A stretch of DNA of 64,000 bases from Trinickia dabaoshanensis (GCF_002879885.1 NZ_PNYA01000034.1:1-64000); one strand, 5' to 3'. Positions 46,117-56,808 are shown, counted from the stretch's first letter. Notes: a model not told the origin generated them from the sequence alone. Program-made: numbers and translations.

Positions 46117-46854
46117 ATGCAAGATAGTTCCACCGTCGTACCGTTTCGAGCCCCGCCCGGCCGCGCGCAAGGCGGCAAGTGCCGCCCGCGCCCCGGCGCG
46201 GCGCGCGATATGCCGCGCGAGCGGCTCATCGACGTCGGCCCGGCCGCGCTCTCGGACACCGAACTGATCTCGATCTTCCTCTGCTCGGGGCTGCCGGGCC
46301 ACGACGTGTTCGACGTCGCCCGTTCGCTGCTCGAGCGTTTCGGCTCGCTGCGCGCGATGCTCGACGCGACCCCGGCCGACTTTCGCGGGTTGCGCGGTAT
46401 CGGCCCCGCCAAGACAGCCGTGCTGTTGGCCGTCATCGAGATGGCACGGCGCGCGCTCGCCGAGCGCGCCCGCGAGCGTCCGCTCGTCGATTCGACCGCC
46501 GCGGTGCAAGATTACGTCCGGCTGCTGATCGGCGCCCGGCCCCATGAAGTGTTCGTCTGCCTCTATTTAGATGCGCGGCACCGGCTGATCGATACCGAGG
46601 AAACGTCGCGCGGATCGCTCACCCGCCTGGCCGTCTATCCGCGCGAAATCGTGCGTCGGGCGCTGGAGGCGAACGCCGCGAGCCTGATCGTGGCGCATAA
46701 TCACCCGTCGGGCGCGGTCAAACCGAGCGCGAGCGACCGGCAACTCACCCAGGTACTGCGCGATGCGCTCGCGCTGATCGACGTGCGGCTCGTCGATCAT
46801 CTGGTGGTCGGACGCAACGATATCTTTTCGTTCGCGCACGCCGGCTGGCTTTGA
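46117..46854 (+). CDS. radC: RadC family protein (JAMM metalloprotease-like)
   Basis: 245-residue RadC/YicR. Helix-hairpin-helix region ([21 protein letters not shown]) then the JAMM zinc motif [14 protein letters not shown] preceded by the catalytic Glu region. The old DNA-repair role is doubtful; the biochemical activity remains unclear. Single gene. Confidence 0.92.
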   Translation: MQDSSTVVPFRAPPGRAQGGKCRPRPGAARDMPRERLIDVGPAALSDTELISIFLCSGLPGHDVFDVARSLLERFGSLRAMLDATPADFRGLRGIGPAKTAVLLAVIEMARRALAERARERPLVDSTAAVQDYVRLLIGARPHEVFVCLYLDARHRLIDTEETSRGSLTRLAVYPREIVRRALEANAASLIVAHNHPSGAVKPSASDRQLTQVLRDALALIDVRLVDHLVVGRNDIFSFAHAGWL

Positions 46855-47194
46855 TGGCGGGGCGCCGGCACGTTCGCCACAGATCGATGTAAATTCGGTT
46901 TGATTTTTCGGCGCTTTTTCTGCTAGAATCGCCGTCTGCCTGTTTCCAACCCCGTTCAGAAGCTTGGGGGGAGGTCGCCGCGACCGGTTGCTGATCGGCT
47001 TCCCGTGCCCAGTTTGGGCCGCCCGCCGCCCACCATCCATCGCTTTCACGCGGCTTAGCTTGTCAGGGCAGCGCGCCGTTAGGCGCATGTCTCGGCTTGC
47101 TAGGAACGGCGAGAAAAGCGGCGGTGTCTACCTTTCCTGTTAGGCCCGACCCAGGCTTGAACCCCGAATTTAAGCGTTTTAGGAGTGCTCTCAT
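46855..47194 (+). promoter_or_regulatory. rpmB promoter and long 5' leader
   Basis: TTGATT (46900-46905), 18-nt spacer, TAGAAT (46924-46929) is a good promoter. The start near 46937 leaves an untranslated leader of about 260 nt before rpmB, GC-rich and with hairpin potential. I recognise no known riboswitch or ribosomal-protein binding site in it. Confidence 0.6.
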
Positions 47195-47428
47195 ATGGCA
47201 CGCGTATGCCAAGTAACTGGGAAAGCGCCGATGAGCGGCAACAACGTTTCCCACGCGAACAACAAGACGAAGCGGCGCTTCTTGCCGAATCTGCAATACC
47301 GCCGTTTCTGGGTGGAAAGCGAAAACCGTTTCGTGCGTCTGCGCGTTTCGAACGCCGGTCTGCGCCTCATCGATAAGAACGGCATCGATACCGTGCTCGC
47401 CGATCTGCGCGCACGCGGCGAAATCTAA
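47195..47428 (+). CDS. rpmB: 50S ribosomal protein L28
   Basis: 77-residue L28, [20 protein letters not shown] at the N-terminus, [12 protein letters not shown] in the middle. TAGGAG upstream. Co-transcribed with rpmG 10 nt later. Confidence 0.98.
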   Translation: MARVCQVTGKAPMSGNNVSHANNKTKRRFLPNLQYRRFWVESENRFVRLRVSNAGLRLIDKNGIDTVLADLRARGEI

Positions 47429-47438
47429 GGAGTAAGTC

Positions 47439-47606
47439 ATGGCCAAAGGCGCACGCGACAAGATCAAGCTGGAGTCGACCGCAGGCACGGGTCACTTCTA
47501 CACGACCACGAAGAACAAGCGCAACATGCCGGAAAAGATGGAGATCATGAAGTTCGATCCCGTCGTCCGCAAGCACGTGGCGTACAAGGAAACGAAGATC
47601 AAGTAA
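47439..47606 (+). CDS. rpmG: 50S ribosomal protein L33
   Basis: 55-residue L33: [20 protein letters not shown], then [19 protein letters not shown] and a Lys-rich end. Start ATG at 47439 has TAAGGAG upstream. It lacks the zinc cysteines of the C+ L33 form, so it is the zinc-independent type. Confidence 0.98.
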   Translation: MAKGARDKIKLESTAGTGHFYTTTKNKRNMPEKMEIMKFDPVVRKHVAYKETKIK

Positions 47607-47633
47607 TCGGTTCCCTTCGAGCTCGAAGACACT

Positions 47634-47661
47634 AAAAGCCCCGCCTCGTGCGGGGCTTTTT
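47634..47661 (+). terminator. Terminator of rpmB-rpmG
   Basis: AAAAGCCCCGC (47634-47644), loop CTCGT, GCGGGGCTTTT (47650-47660) plus T; 11-bp stem, 27 nt after rpmG. Confidence 0.93.
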
Positions 47662-47771
47662 GCGTCGTGCTCTACCCCTTCCGTGCCGGCGCGCGGTATC
47701 CTCCCTCGTTTACCCGCGCAACTTTTACATCGCGGCGGGCGCAAGCGAGATCGGGGACAGAGGATTTGCAC

Positions 47772-49370
47772 ATGAATTTCGACGTCGTAATCGTAGGCAG
47801 CGGGCTCGCGGGGCTAACCGTCGCGCTGAATTTGGCTGAAAAACGGCGCGTCGCCGTCATCGCCAAGCGATCGATGATGGAGGGCGCGAGCGATTGGGCG
47901 CAAGGCGGGATCGCCGCCGTGCTCGATTCGGCGGACAGCGTCGAAAATCATGTCAGCGATACGCTGATCGCCGGCGGCGGCCTTTGCGACGAAGGCGCCA
48001 CGCGCTTCATCGTCGAAAACGGCCGCACCGCCATCGAATGGCTGATCGCGCAAGGCGTGCCGTTCACACGCGACGATGCCGCCGAGCTCGGCTTCCATCT
48101 GACGCGGGAAGGCGGCCACAGCCATCGGCGCATCATTCACGCGGCCGACGCCACGGGCCACGCCGTCGTCGCCACGCTCTCGGAGCGCGTGCGCGCCCAC
48201 CCGAACATCACACTGCTCGAAGACCATTACGCGATCGACCTCATCACGTCGGATCGCCTCGGCTTGCCCGGCCGGCGCTGCCATGGCCTTTACGCGCTCG
48301 ATTTGGCCAACGGCCGCACGGTCACGCTACAGGCACCGCATACGATCCTCGCGACAGGCGGGGCCGGCAAGGTCTACTTGTACACGACGAACCCCGACAC
48401 GGCCACCGGCGACGGGATCGCCATGGCGTGGCGCGCGGGCTGCCGCGTTTCGAACATGGAGTTCATCCAGTTCCACCCGACGTGCCTGTTCCACCCCTAC
48501 GCCAAATCCTTCCTGATCACCGAAGCGGTACGCGGAGAAGGCGGCAAGCTCCTGTTGCCCGACGGCACCCGCTTCATGCCCGCGCACGACGAGCGGGCCG
48601 AACTCGCGCCGCGCGACATCGTCGCGCGCGCGATCGACTTCGAGATCAAGAAACGCGGTATCGATTGCGTCTACCTCGATATCAGTCATCAACCGGCCGA
48701 GTTCCTGCGCGAGCATTTTCCGACGATCCTTGCCCGTTGCCTCGAATTCGGCATCGATATCACAAAGGACCCGATTCCCGTCGTGCCGGCCGCGCACTAC
48801 ACATGCGGCGGCGTCGTGACCGACCTGGCCGGGCGTACCGACCTGGCCGGCTTGTACGCGGTGGGCGAAACGTCGTGCACGGGCCTGCACGGCGCCAATC
48901 GCCTCGCCAGCAATTCGTTGCTCGAGTGTCTCGTCATCGGACGCTCCGCGGCGGAAGCGATCGAGGCCGAAGGTTTCGATGCCGGCGCCCACGCGCCGCT
49001 GCCCGATTGGGACGAAAGCCGCGTCTCCGATCCCGATGAGGAAGTCGTCGTGGCCCACAACTGGGACGAACTGCGCCGGCTCATGTGGAATTACGTCGGT
49101 ATCGTGCGGACCGATAAACGCCTCGCGCGCGCCAAGCACCGCATCGCGATGCTGCGCGACGAAATTCAGGAGTACTACGCGAATTTCAAGGTGAGCCGCG
49201 ATCTGCTCGAACTGCGCAATCTCGTCGACGTCGCGTCCCTGATCGTCGATAGCGCTCGCTCGCGCCGGGAAAGCCGCGGTCTGCATTTCTCGCGCGATTG
49301 GCCGTCGGCGCTCCCCAAGGCGCTGCCGACCGTGCTCTCGCCCGAGCGAGTACGCAACCGGAAGATCTGA
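47772..49370 (+). CDS. nadB: L-aspartate oxidase (NadB)
   Basis: 532-residue FAD flavoprotein that makes iminoaspartate for quinolinate. N-terminal [21 protein letters not shown] binds [30 protein letters not shown] and [21 protein letters not shown] are typical, with the family arginines in place. ATG 47772 is the start of the FAD domain. It converges on nadC, so all three quinolinate genes sit together in two opposing units. Confidence 0.96.
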   Translation: MNFDVVIVGSGLAGLTVALNLAEKRRVAVIAKRSMMEGASDWAQGGIAAVLDSADSVENHVSDTLIAGGGLCDEGATRFIVENGRTAIEWLIAQGVPFTRDDAAELGFHLTREGGHSHRRIIHAADATGHAVVATLSERVRAHPNITLLEDHYAIDLITSDRLGLPGRRCHGLYALDLANGRTVTLQAPHTILATGGAGKVYLYTTNPDTATGDGIAMAWRAGCRVSNMEFIQFHPTCLFHPYAKSFLITEAVRGEGGKLLLPDGTRFMPAHDERAELAPRDIVARAIDFEIKKRGIDCVYLDISHQPAEFLREHFPTILARCLEFGIDITKDPIPVVPAAHYTCGGVVTDLAGRTDLAGLYAVGETSCTGLHGANRLASNSLLECLVIGRSAAEAIEAEGFDAGAHAPLPDWDESRVSDPDEEVVVAHNWDELRRLMWNYVGIVRTDKRLARAKHRIAMLRDEIQEYYANFKVSRDLLELRNLVDVASLIVDSARSRRESRGLHFSRDWPSALPKALPTVLSPERVRNRKI

Positions 49371-49407
49371 TCGAGGATCGAGCCCGCGCCGCCGGCTCGC
49401 AAACGCG

Positions 49408-50310
49408 CTAGATCAAGCGCATCGAGTAGTCGGTGGCGCGCACGTCTTTCGTCAGCGCGCCGATCGAAATGCGATCGACTCCCGTCTCGGCGATCGTGCG
49501 CACGGTGTCGAAACTGACGCCGCCCGATACCTCGAGCAGGGCTCGCCCCGCCGTTAGCTTGACGGCATCGCGCATCGCCTCGAACGAGAAGTTATCGAGC
49601 AAGATCGATTCGGCTCGGTGGGCCAGCGCCGTCTCCAATTGCTCGATCGTTTCCACCTCGATCTGAATCGGCACGCCCGCGTCGAGCGCATAGGCCGCGT
49701 CCAAGGCCGCCCCCACCCCGCCGGCTGCGGCGATATGGTTTTCCTTGATCAAAATGCCGTCGTACAACGCCAGGCGCTGGTTCGCGCCGCCGCCCACGCG
49801 CACCGCGTACTTTTGCGCCAGGCGCAGCCCGGGCAGCGTCTTGCGCGTATCGAGAATATGGGCCCGGGTGCCCGTGACGGCGTCCACATAGCGGCGCGTC
49901 GCCGTGGCCACGCCCGAGAGCAACTGCAGGAAGTTCAGGCCGTTGCGCTCGGCCGTCAGCAGCGAGCGCGCGGGCCCGCGCAGGAAACAGACCGCCGAAT
50001 CGGCGGTCATGAGATCGCCTTCGCGATAACGCCAATCGATCTCGATCGATGCGTCGACCTGCCGCATGACGGCGACGAACCAGGGCACTCCGCAGAGCAC
50101 CGCCTCCTCGCGCACGAGAATGCGCGCCTCGCGAATCGAATCGGCCGGGACGAGCCGCCCCGTGCGGTCGCCGTCGCCGACGTCTTCCGCGAGCGCATCG
50201 GCGACATTGCGGGCGAGCGCCGCATCGAACGCCGCGCCGTAGCGCGAGCGGACTTCGGCGAAAAGCGGCGAGACGGCGTCCGCCACACGCGTTGCTTGTT
50301 GCTCGGTCAT
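49408..50310 (-). CDS. nadC: Nicotinate-nucleotide pyrophosphorylase (NadC)
   Basis: 300-residue quinolinate phosphoribosyltransferase forming nicotinate mononucleotide. DVGDGDRTG, AERNGLNFLQLLSGVAT, DTRKTLPGLR and IKENHI motifs visible, and EVSGGVSFDTV near the end. ATG 50310 fits the family; the frame extends upstream without support. 85 nt after nadA, probably one transcript. Confidence 0.96.
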   Translation of the reverse strand: MTEQQATRVADAVSPLFAEVRSRYGAAFDAALARNVADALAEDVGDGDRTGRLVPADSIREARILVREEAVLCGVPWFVAVMRQVDASIEIDWRYREGDLMTADSAVCFLRGPARSLLTAERNGLNFLQLLSGVATATRRYVDAVTGTRAHILDTRKTLPGLRLAQKYAVRVGGGANQRLALYDGILIKENHIAAAGGVGAALDAAYALDAGVPIQIEVETIEQLETALAHRAESILLDNFSFEAMRDAVKLTAGRALLEVSGGVSFDTVRTIAETGVDRISIGALTKDVRATDYSMRLI

Positions 50311-50395
50311 AGGGTCAAGTGATCCTTTGCGCCTTTCGCGGCCACGCGGGCGGCCACGGCGCACGAATGGGGGGACTGCGGAAAAAGGCGTCTCG

Positions 50396-51529
50396 TCAGG
50401 CCGGGCCGACGTTCGCGAACAGCGCCGTATCGCGAGCCAAATCGCCGCTCGTACGAACGCGCTTCTTATGCTCGGCCGCGAATGCCAGCATCCGATCGAT
50501 CGGCACACGCGCACGCTCGCCCATGCCGGCGTCTACGAAGATCTCGTTATGGCCGCGCTCGAGCACGTCGACCAAGTTGGCCAGCCCGTTCATCGCCATC
50601 CACGGGCAATGCGCGCAACTCTTGCACGTCGCGCTGTTGCCCGCGGTGGGAGCCGCGATAAACGTCTTGCCGGGAGCGGCGAGGCGCATCTTGTGCAAGA
50701 TACCGAGATCGGTCGCGACGATGAAGTGGGTCGCGTCCAAACGCGTGGCCGCGTCGATCAGTTGCGTCGTCGAACCGACCACGTCGGCCTGCGAAACGAC
50801 GCCCGCCGGCGATTCGGGATGCACGAGGACCTTGGCGCCCGGATATTCGGCGCGCAACAAATCGAGCTCGATGCCCTTGAACTCGTCGTGAACGAGGCAC
50901 GAGCCCTGCCAGAGCAGCATATCGGCACCCGTTTGCTTCTGGATATACGTGCCGAGGTGGCGATCCGGCGCCCACAGGATTTTTTCGCCGCGCGCATGCA
51001 AATGCTTCACGATTTCCAAACCGATCGACGACGTGACCATCCAATCGGCGCGCGCCTTCACGGCAGCGCTCGTATTGGCATAGACCACGACGGTGCGATC
51101 GGGATGAGCGTCGCAAAAAGCGGAAAATTCATCGGCGGGGCAGCCCAGATCGAGCGAGCACGTCGCGTCGAGATCGGGCATCAAGATACGCTTGCCGGGG
51201 CTCAGAATCTTGGCCGTCTCGCCCATGAAGCGAACGCCCGCCACGACGAGCGTTTGCGCCTCGTGGTCACGGCCGAAGCGAGCCATCTCGAGCGAATCGG
51301 CTACGCAGCCACCCGTTTCGTCGGCCAACTCCTGCAACTCGGCGTCGACGTAGTAATGCGCGACGAGCACGGCTTTTTCGCGGACGAGCAACTCGCGCAC
51401 ACGCGCCTTGAGCCGCGCGCGCTCTTCGGGCGCCGGCGCCGGCGGCACCTTGGCCCATGCGTGGCCGACGCCGCACACGGCGCCGCCCTGCGGCTTGTCG
51501 AATTCGACGGTTTTGATGGCCGGATCCAT
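50396..51529 (-). CDS. nadA: Quinolinate synthase (NadA)
   Basis: 377-residue [4Fe-4S] enzyme condensing iminoaspartate with dihydroxyacetone phosphate. Cluster cysteines in [18 protein letters not shown] and [25 protein letters not shown] at the substrate site. ATG 51529 with GGAGA upstream is preferred over the GTG at 51541. Confidence 0.96.
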   Translation of the reverse strand: MDPAIKTVEFDKPQGGAVCGVGHAWAKVPPAPAPEERARLKARVRELLVREKAVLVAHYYVDAELQELADETGGCVADSLEMARFGRDHEAQTLVVAGVRFMGETAKILSPGKRILMPDLDATCSLDLGCPADEFSAFCDAHPDRTVVVYANTSAAVKARADWMVTSSIGLEIVKHLHARGEKILWAPDRHLGTYIQKQTGADMLLWQGSCLVHDEFKGIELDLLRAEYPGAKVLVHPESPAGVVSQADVVGSTTQLIDAATRLDATHFIVATDLGILHKMRLAAPGKTFIAAPTAGNSATCKSCAHCPWMAMNGLANLVDVLERGHNEIFVDAGMGERARVPIDRMLAFAAEHKKRVRTSGDLARDTALFANVGPA

Positions 51530-51617
51530 CGTGTTCTCCACTAGTGCGCCTGGCGGCGTGGGCCTCTCGCCTGACGATCGAGATGAGCGGAGTGCATAAC
51601 GAGGGCCCCAAAAAGCA

Positions 51618-51640
51618 ACACCCCGCCAGACGCGGGGTGT
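51618..51640 (-). terminator. Terminator of the fatty acid desaturase gene
   Basis: ACACCCCGC (51618-51626), loop CAGAC, GCGGGGTGT (51632-51640). On the minus strand the stem is followed by TGCTTTTT. It is 43 nt after the desaturase stop. Confidence 0.8.
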
Positions 51641-51682
51641 GTGACGTACCGAAATTTTAAAGGATTTCGCGTTTAGCCGTGC

Positions 51683-52906
51683 TCAGGCGTACCGGCGCAA
51701 GCGCATCGCGAATTCCTGCAGCGCCTTGATGCCGCTTTGCTCGGCCCGATGGCACCAATCTTGAAGTTGCACGAGCAATTGCTCGCGCGAAGCGTTCGAG
51801 CGTTCCCAGATCGCGCTCAGATCGTTGCGCAACTCGATGAACGTCCGCAGCGTCTGGCTATCCGCGAAGATCTCGGGAAGCTGGCGCTTTTGCGGCTCGT
51901 CGAGGCCCGCCTCCTCTTTGTGGAACCAGTTGCGTGCACCGCGCATCAGTTGGTACTTCTCGCGCGAGCCGATTTCCTTCAAACGCGCGAGCTCCTGACG
52001 ATAGGCACGCTTGACCGTCTTGGCGTAACGCGCCATAACTTCGTAGCGGTTGCTCAGCACGGCTTGCAGCGTCTCTTGATCGAGCACGAGCTTGCGGTCG
52101 GCGAGCCGCGGCGTGGGCGCGACCTTCTTGACCTTCGCAAGTCCGACGGCCGACATCATGCGGATGTACATCCAACCGATATCGAATTCGTACCACTTGT
52201 TCGAGAGCTTCGCCGACGTCGCGAACGTGTGGTGATTGTTATGCAACTCTTCCCCGCCGATGATGATGCCCCACGGGAAGATGTTCGTGCTCGCGTCGGC
52301 CGAATTGAAATTGCGGTAGCCCCAGAAGTGCGCGAGCCCGTTGACGACGCCCGCCGCCCAAAACGGAATCCACACCATCTGCACGGCCCAGACGGACAAG
52401 CCGACCACGCCGAACAGCGCCACGTCGATCACCATCATGATGCTCACGCCGAGGATCGGATAGCGCGTGTAGACGTTGCGCTCCATCCAGTCGTTCGGCG
52501 TACCGTGCCCGAAACGGCGCAGCGTTTCTTCGTTCTTCGCTTCGGCGCGATACAGTTCGGCGCCTTCGAGCAGCACCTTCCAGATACCGCGCGTTTGCGG
52601 GCTATGCGGATCTTCCTCGGTCTCGCATTTCGCGTGGTGCTTGCGGTGGATCGACGCCCACTGGCCCGTGAGCATGCCCGTCGTCATCCAAAGCCAGAGA
52701 CGGAAGAAGTGGCTTGCGGCCGGATGCAGATCCAGCGCGCGGTGCGCTTGGCAGCGATGGAGATAAACCGTGACGCCGATAATCGTCACGTGCGTGACGG
52801 CAAGGGCGAACAATACGATTTGCCACCAAGAAAAGCGAAGGAAACCGTGTGCAAGAAAATCGAGAAGGGAGTTCAGCAAGGCGTTGTACCTGTATTGCGA
52901 CGACAC
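51683..52906 (-). CDS. Membrane fatty acid desaturase (acyl-CoA delta-9 type)
   Basis: 407-residue di-iron desaturase. The three histidine boxes HRCQAHRALDLH, HRKHHA and HNNHHTF are intact, with about four TM segments between. A long C-terminal tail (from about residue 285) is helical and charged. The start is uncertain: GTG 52906 or a TTG/CTG some 9 residues later (LLNSLLDFLAHGF), which is where family members begin. Introduces the double bond into membrane acyl chains. Confidence 0.9.
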   Translation of the reverse strand: MSSQYRYNALLNSLLDFLAHGFLRFSWWQIVLFALAVTHVTIIGVTVYLHRCQAHRALDLHPAASHFFRLWLWMTTGMLTGQWASIHRKHHAKCETEEDPHSPQTRGIWKVLLEGAELYRAEAKNEETLRRFGHGTPNDWMERNVYTRYPILGVSIMMVIDVALFGVVGLSVWAVQMVWIPFWAAGVVNGLAHFWGYRNFNSADASTNIFPWGIIIGGEELHNNHHTFATSAKLSNKWYEFDIGWMYIRMMSAVGLAKVKKVAPTPRLADRKLVLDQETLQAVLSNRYEVMARYAKTVKRAYRQELARLKEIGSREKYQLMRGARNWFHKEEAGLDEPQKRQLPEIFADSQTLRTFIELRNDLSAIWERSNASREQLLVQLQDWCHRAEQSGIKALQEFAMRLRRYA

Positions 52907-53114
52907 CCAGCTCGGTTGCGGGCGTCAAAAAGTTGAAAGCTGGCTTTCAGACCTGCTCGGCATTCTACTTCAACCGCCGCAAGTAGTTGTAACAAATGAG
53001 GTTTTACCCCGATGCGCGACCGCAACGGGCGCCAGGTTTATCCCGATTTACGGCTTGCGCGCGGGCGCTGCGGCCGATCGACGCAGCGACGATCGAGCAC
53101 CCCATGCGCACCTC

Positions 53115-54515
53115 TCATGCATCGGCAGCCAACGCCGTGCCCGCTCCAGCGGGCGGCTCGCCGGGCGGCATCGGAGCGTTGGCCCCTTCCCGCCCTATTT
53201 CGACGGCGCCGCCGACGGCCGTCGGCAACCCGCCGACGATATGAATATCGCGCCGGCTGAACGGAATCGAAATCCCGTTTTCGTTGAACAGCCGCCAGAT
53301 GTTGCGGTTGATCGTCGAGCGTGTGCCGGCCGTCCCTTTGGCGGCCTCCTCGATCCAAAACCCGAGTTCGAGGTTGATGCCGTCGGCCCCGAAGCCGGCC
53401 AGGTAGGCGGCCGGCGCGGGGTCCGTCACCACGCGCTCGACACCCTGCGCCGCTTCGACGAGCAGCGCCAGCGCCCGATCGAGATCGGATGTGTAGGCGA
53501 TCTGGACGACTGCCTTGGCATAGCCGCGCGTGAGGTACGACGAATGGTTTTGCACGACGTCGGTCACGAGCTTTTCGTTCGGGATCAGCGTCTCGATACC
53601 GTCGAGGCCGCGCACCGTGGTGTAGCGCGTGCGGATTTCGGTGACTTGCCCTTGCAGCCCCGCGACGTTGATCGTGTCGCCGATGCGCAGCGACCGGTCG
53701 ATCAGGATGATGAAGCCCGACACGTAATTGCTCGCGATCTTTTGCAAGCTGAAGCCGAGCCCGACGCCGAGCGCGCCGCCGAACACGCCCAGCACCGTGA
53801 TGTCGATACCGACGAGCGAGAAACTCACGAGCAATGCCGCGAGCACGAAGAGCGCCCGCCCGAGGCGCGAAAGCACGACTCGCAGGTTCGCGTCGATCGA
53901 GTACGCGCGCATCACGCGATCCTCGTACACGGAACCGAGCCAAAGCGCCGCGATGACGGTGGCGCCGACCCACATGAGCCCGGTCGTGAGCGAGAGCAGC
54001 GTCATGTGCGCCGTGCCGACGCGAAAGTGCACCGACGCCATCCAGCGCAACACCTCGTCCTGGATGCCGAGCACGGTGACGACCATGCCGATCCATACGA
54101 GGAACGAGACGAGTTTCTCGGTGATCGAGAGCCAAGCATGCGCCTGCCCCGATCGAGCAAACACGCGGCGCGCGATGAAAAAAACGATATAGATCAACGC
54201 GATGCCGATGAGCGGCACGAGGGCCAGCTCGAGCAGCGACGTGGACATGTACTCGTCGAGGACCGTCTGCGCGATCCAAACGAGCGCGCCGCCCAGGAGC
54301 GGGAATAGCGCCTTGTGCAGGCTTTCGGCGCCGAAGCGGGCCGTCTGGTGCCGGGCTTGCCGGTGAGAATCGAGCTTGCGGCGCAAGAGCCGGGCGAAGA
54401 TCCATGCGAACAGCAACGTGCCGACGAGTGTGGCGGCCTGCCAGATCATCACCGGCTCGCCGTAATCGCGGACGATGCCCGCGAGCATATGGGAAAGGAT
54501 TCGGTTCTGTGTCAT
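53115..54515 (-). CDS. MscS-family mechanosensitive channel
   Basis: 466-residue membrane protein with about five TM segments. The MscS pore helix and beta domain lie at GGALGVGLGFSLQKIASNYV and RSLRIGDTINVAGLQGQVTEI, IPNEKLVTDVVQNHS. Longer N-terminus than E. coli MscS, as in the MscK/YbdG-type subgroup. ATG 54515 is favoured over the GTG-like start 3 codons upstream. Protects against osmotic downshock. Confidence 0.9.
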   Translation of the reverse strand: MTQNRILSHMLAGIVRDYGEPVMIWQAATLVGTLLFAWIFARLLRRKLDSHRQARHQTARFGAESLHKALFPLLGGALVWIAQTVLDEYMSTSLLELALVPLIGIALIYIVFFIARRVFARSGQAHAWLSITEKLVSFLVWIGMVVTVLGIQDEVLRWMASVHFRVGTAHMTLLSLTTGLMWVGATVIAALWLGSVYEDRVMRAYSIDANLRVVLSRLGRALFVLAALLVSFSLVGIDITVLGVFGGALGVGLGFSLQKIASNYVSGFIILIDRSLRIGDTINVAGLQGQVTEIRTRYTTVRGLDGIETLIPNEKLVTDVVQNHSSYLTRGYAKAVVQIAYTSDLDRALALLVEAAQGVERVVTDPAPAAYLAGFGADGINLELGFWIEEAAKGTAGTRSTINRNIWRLFNENGISIPFSRRDIHIVGGLPTAVGGAVEIGREGANAPMPPGEPPAGAGTALAADA

Positions 54516-54614
54516 CGGTTCCACGAGGGGCCGGCCGCGCGGCCGGCCCGGAGTCCATCAACGGGCAAGGCCCGCTCGCAAGCCGCGAGCGGGCTGGGGC
54601 CGCCGCCGCTCACT

Positions 54615-56012
54615 TCAAGCGCGGCGCTCGAGGACGGCCGCGAAAAAGCCGTCGGTCGCGTGCCGATGCGGCCAGAGGGACAAATAGTCGCCCATTTCGA
54701 TCTCGATGCGCTGCTCGGCCAGCACCTTGCCCGCGGGAATCAGCGTGAAATCGGGATGGTCGGCCAAAAATTGCGTGACGATCGCTTCGTTCTCCGCCTC
54801 GAGCATGCTGCACGTCGCATAAACGAGCCGGCCGCCCGGCTTCACGAGACGCGCCGCGCTGGCGAGGATCGAGCCCTGCTTGGGCACCAGTTCCTCGACC
54901 GAGGCCGGGCTTTGGCGCCACTTCAAATCGGGGTTGCGGCGCAACGTGCCGAGACCGCTGCACGGCGCGTCCACCAGCACGCGATCGATCTTGCCGGCCA
55001 GCCGTTTGATCTTGGCATCCTGTTCGCTGTCGATGAGCACGGGGTGCACGTTCGACAAGCCGCTTCGCGCGAGCCGCGGCTTGAGCTTGGCCAAACGACG
55101 GTCGGACACGTCGAACGCGTAAAGCCGCCCCGTCGAGCGCATCGCGGCACCGAGTGCGAGCGTCTTGCCGCCGGCACCGGCGCAGAAGTCGACGACCATC
55201 TCCCCACGGCGCGGCGCGACGAGCGCGCACAGCAGTTGGCTGCCTTCATCCTGGACTTCGATCCAACCGTCCTCGAACGGCTGGAGCTTGGTCAGCGCGG
55301 GCTTGCCCGACACGCGCACGCCGAGCGGCGCGAACGGCGTCGCGCCCGCTTCGATCCCCGAGGCCTGCAACGCGTCGAGCACCTGCTCGCGATTGGCCTT
55401 GATCGGATTGACCCGCAGGTCGAGCGGCGCCGGGTAATTTAGCGCCGCCGCGAGTTGCGCGAGTTCCTGCTCGTCGAATCGCTTGGCGAGCGCTTCGACG
55501 ATCCACTCAGGCAGATTTGTGCGCACACGCAGCGGCAAACTGGCCGGGTCGATCTTCGAGACGTGCTCGAGCCAAGCCCCCTCGGCCTCGGAGACGAACG
55601 GCGCCACGGCCGCGCGGCCCGCGGTCTGCATCAAACCGAGCAGCGCCAGACGCCGCGTCGGATTGCCGCTGCCGCTTTCGGCCAGGTGAGCGAACTCCAT
55701 GCGCCGGCGCAGGACCGCGAACACGGCCTCCGCGATGATTCCACGCTCGGCATGACCGAGCTTCGGATGCGCGCGGAAGAACCGGCTCGTGGCGGCGTCG
55801 GCCGGCCCCGTGAATTTCAGAATCTCGGCCAGCAGCGTCTCCGTTTGACCGATCAAGAAGCCGTGCAGCGCGGAATCGCGTCGGGCCGCGTGCGGTCGCG
55901 CCGCGTTCGGTCGGGCCGCGTTCGGACGAGCCCCGCTCGGGCGGCCGGCGGCGCGATTGTCCTTGGGCGAGCCTTTTGCCGCACCTTTGTCTTTCTTCTT
56001 AATGCTTTTCAT
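54615..56012 (-). CDS. RsmB/NSUN-family RNA m5C methyltransferase
   Basis: 465-residue SAM-dependent rRNA cytosine methyltransferase. VDFCAGAGGKTLALGA binds SAM; the two catalytic cysteines are in DAPCSGLGTL and YATCSML. The first 45 residues are a Lys/Arg/Ala-Pro-rich tail with a tandem ARPNA repeat. ATG 56012 shares ATGA with the purN stop. The RsmB/RsmF distinction and target base cannot be fixed from sequence. Confidence 0.9.
   Translation of the reverse strand: MKSIKKKDKGAAKGSPKDNRAAGRPSGARPNAARPNAARPHAARRDSALHGFLIGQTETLLAEILKFTGPADAATSRFFRAHPKLGHAERGIIAEAVFAVLRRRMEFAHLAESGSGNPTRRLALLGLMQTAGRAAVAPFVSEAEGAWLEHVSKIDPASLPLRVRTNLPEWIVEALAKRFDEQELAQLAAALNYPAPLDLRVNPIKANREQVLDALQASGIEAGATPFAPLGVRVSGKPALTKLQPFEDGWIEVQDEGSQLLCALVAPRRGEMVVDFCAGAGGKTLALGAAMRSTGRLYAFDVSDRRLAKLKPRLARSGLSNVHPVLIDSEQDAKIKRLAGKIDRVLVDAPCSGLGTLRRNPDLKWRQSPASVEELVPKQGSILASAARLVKPGGRLVYATCSMLEAENEAIVTQFLADHPDFTLIPAGKVLAEQRIEIEMGDYLSLWPHRHATDGFFAAVLERRA
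55883..55927. repeat. Three 15-bp tandem repeats in the methyltransferase N-terminus
   Basis: Units start at 55883, 55898 and 55913, pattern GSGCCGCGTKCGGWC with a few substitutions. In frame (15 bp = 5 codons), so copy-number change would add or remove ARPNA-like pentapeptides without frameshift. Confidence 0.75.
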
Positions 56013-56659
56013 GCGGTCGTCCCTTCGGTATCCGAGAAAAACCATTGCGGCTCGGGTGGCGTCACCGTGACCCGGAGCCCGGCGAGCGTCAAACGCCCTT
56101 CGACGAACCAGCGCACGGCGCGCGGATAAATGGTGTGCTCGACGGCCAACAGCCGCCGCGCGAGCGAGCCGGCGTCGTCGGCCGCCGTCACCGGAATGGC
56201 GCCTTGCACGACGATCGGCCCATGATCGAGCTCGGGCGTGACGAAATGCACGGTCGCGCCGTGCAGCGTGACGCCGGCCTGCAGCGCGCGTTCGTGCGTG
56301 CGCAGCCCGGGAAAGCTCGGCAGCAGCGACGGATGAATGTTCAGCATCCGGCCCGCATAGCGCCCGACGAAGCTCAGCGTCAGTACGCGCATGAAACCGG
56401 CGAGCACGACGAGATCGGGCGAAAAGCCGTCCACCACGTCGGCCAGTGCCGCGTCGAACGCCTCGCGATCGGCGAAACCGCCATGTTCGACGACGGCCGT
56501 CGCAATGCCGTGGGCCGCCGCGAAGGCGAGCCCGGGCGCGTCGGGCCGGTTCGACACGACCGCCGCGATGCGCGCCGGCCAGCGCTCGCTAGCGCAGGCG
56601 CGTACGATGGCTTCCATGTTGCTGCCGCGCCCGGAAATCAAAATCACGATATTTTTCAT
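56009..56659 (-). CDS. purN: Phosphoribosylglycinamide formyltransferase (PurN)
   Basis: 216-residue folate-dependent GAR transformylase of purine synthesis. ISGRGSNMEAI at the N-terminus, the catalytic NIHPSLLPSFPGLRTHERAL and the GATVHFVTPELDHGPI loop with catalytic His/Asp. Overlaps the methyltransferase by 4 nt. Confidence 0.95.
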   Translation of the reverse strand: MKNIVILISGRGSNMEAIVRACASERWPARIAAVVSNRPDAPGLAFAAAHGIATAVVEHGGFADREAFDAALADVVDGFSPDLVVLAGFMRVLTLSFVGRYAGRMLNIHPSLLPSFPGLRTHERALQAGVTLHGATVHFVTPELDHGPIVVQGAIPVTAADDAGSLARRLLAVEHTIYPRAVRWFVEGRLTLAGLRVTVTPPEPQWFFSDTEGTTA

Positions 56660-56808
56660 CCAGCGATTTTATCACCCGGGGGGCCCGCTAAAGCCTCGCG
56701 CCGCCGCGCGCGGCCCCGAGCGTTTATAATCTTTTGCTTTGCGGCATTTGCCGCACGCCCATCGATGAATGGCTTCGCGGCCTGGCGCCGCCCACCCCAA
56801 CGGCTATC

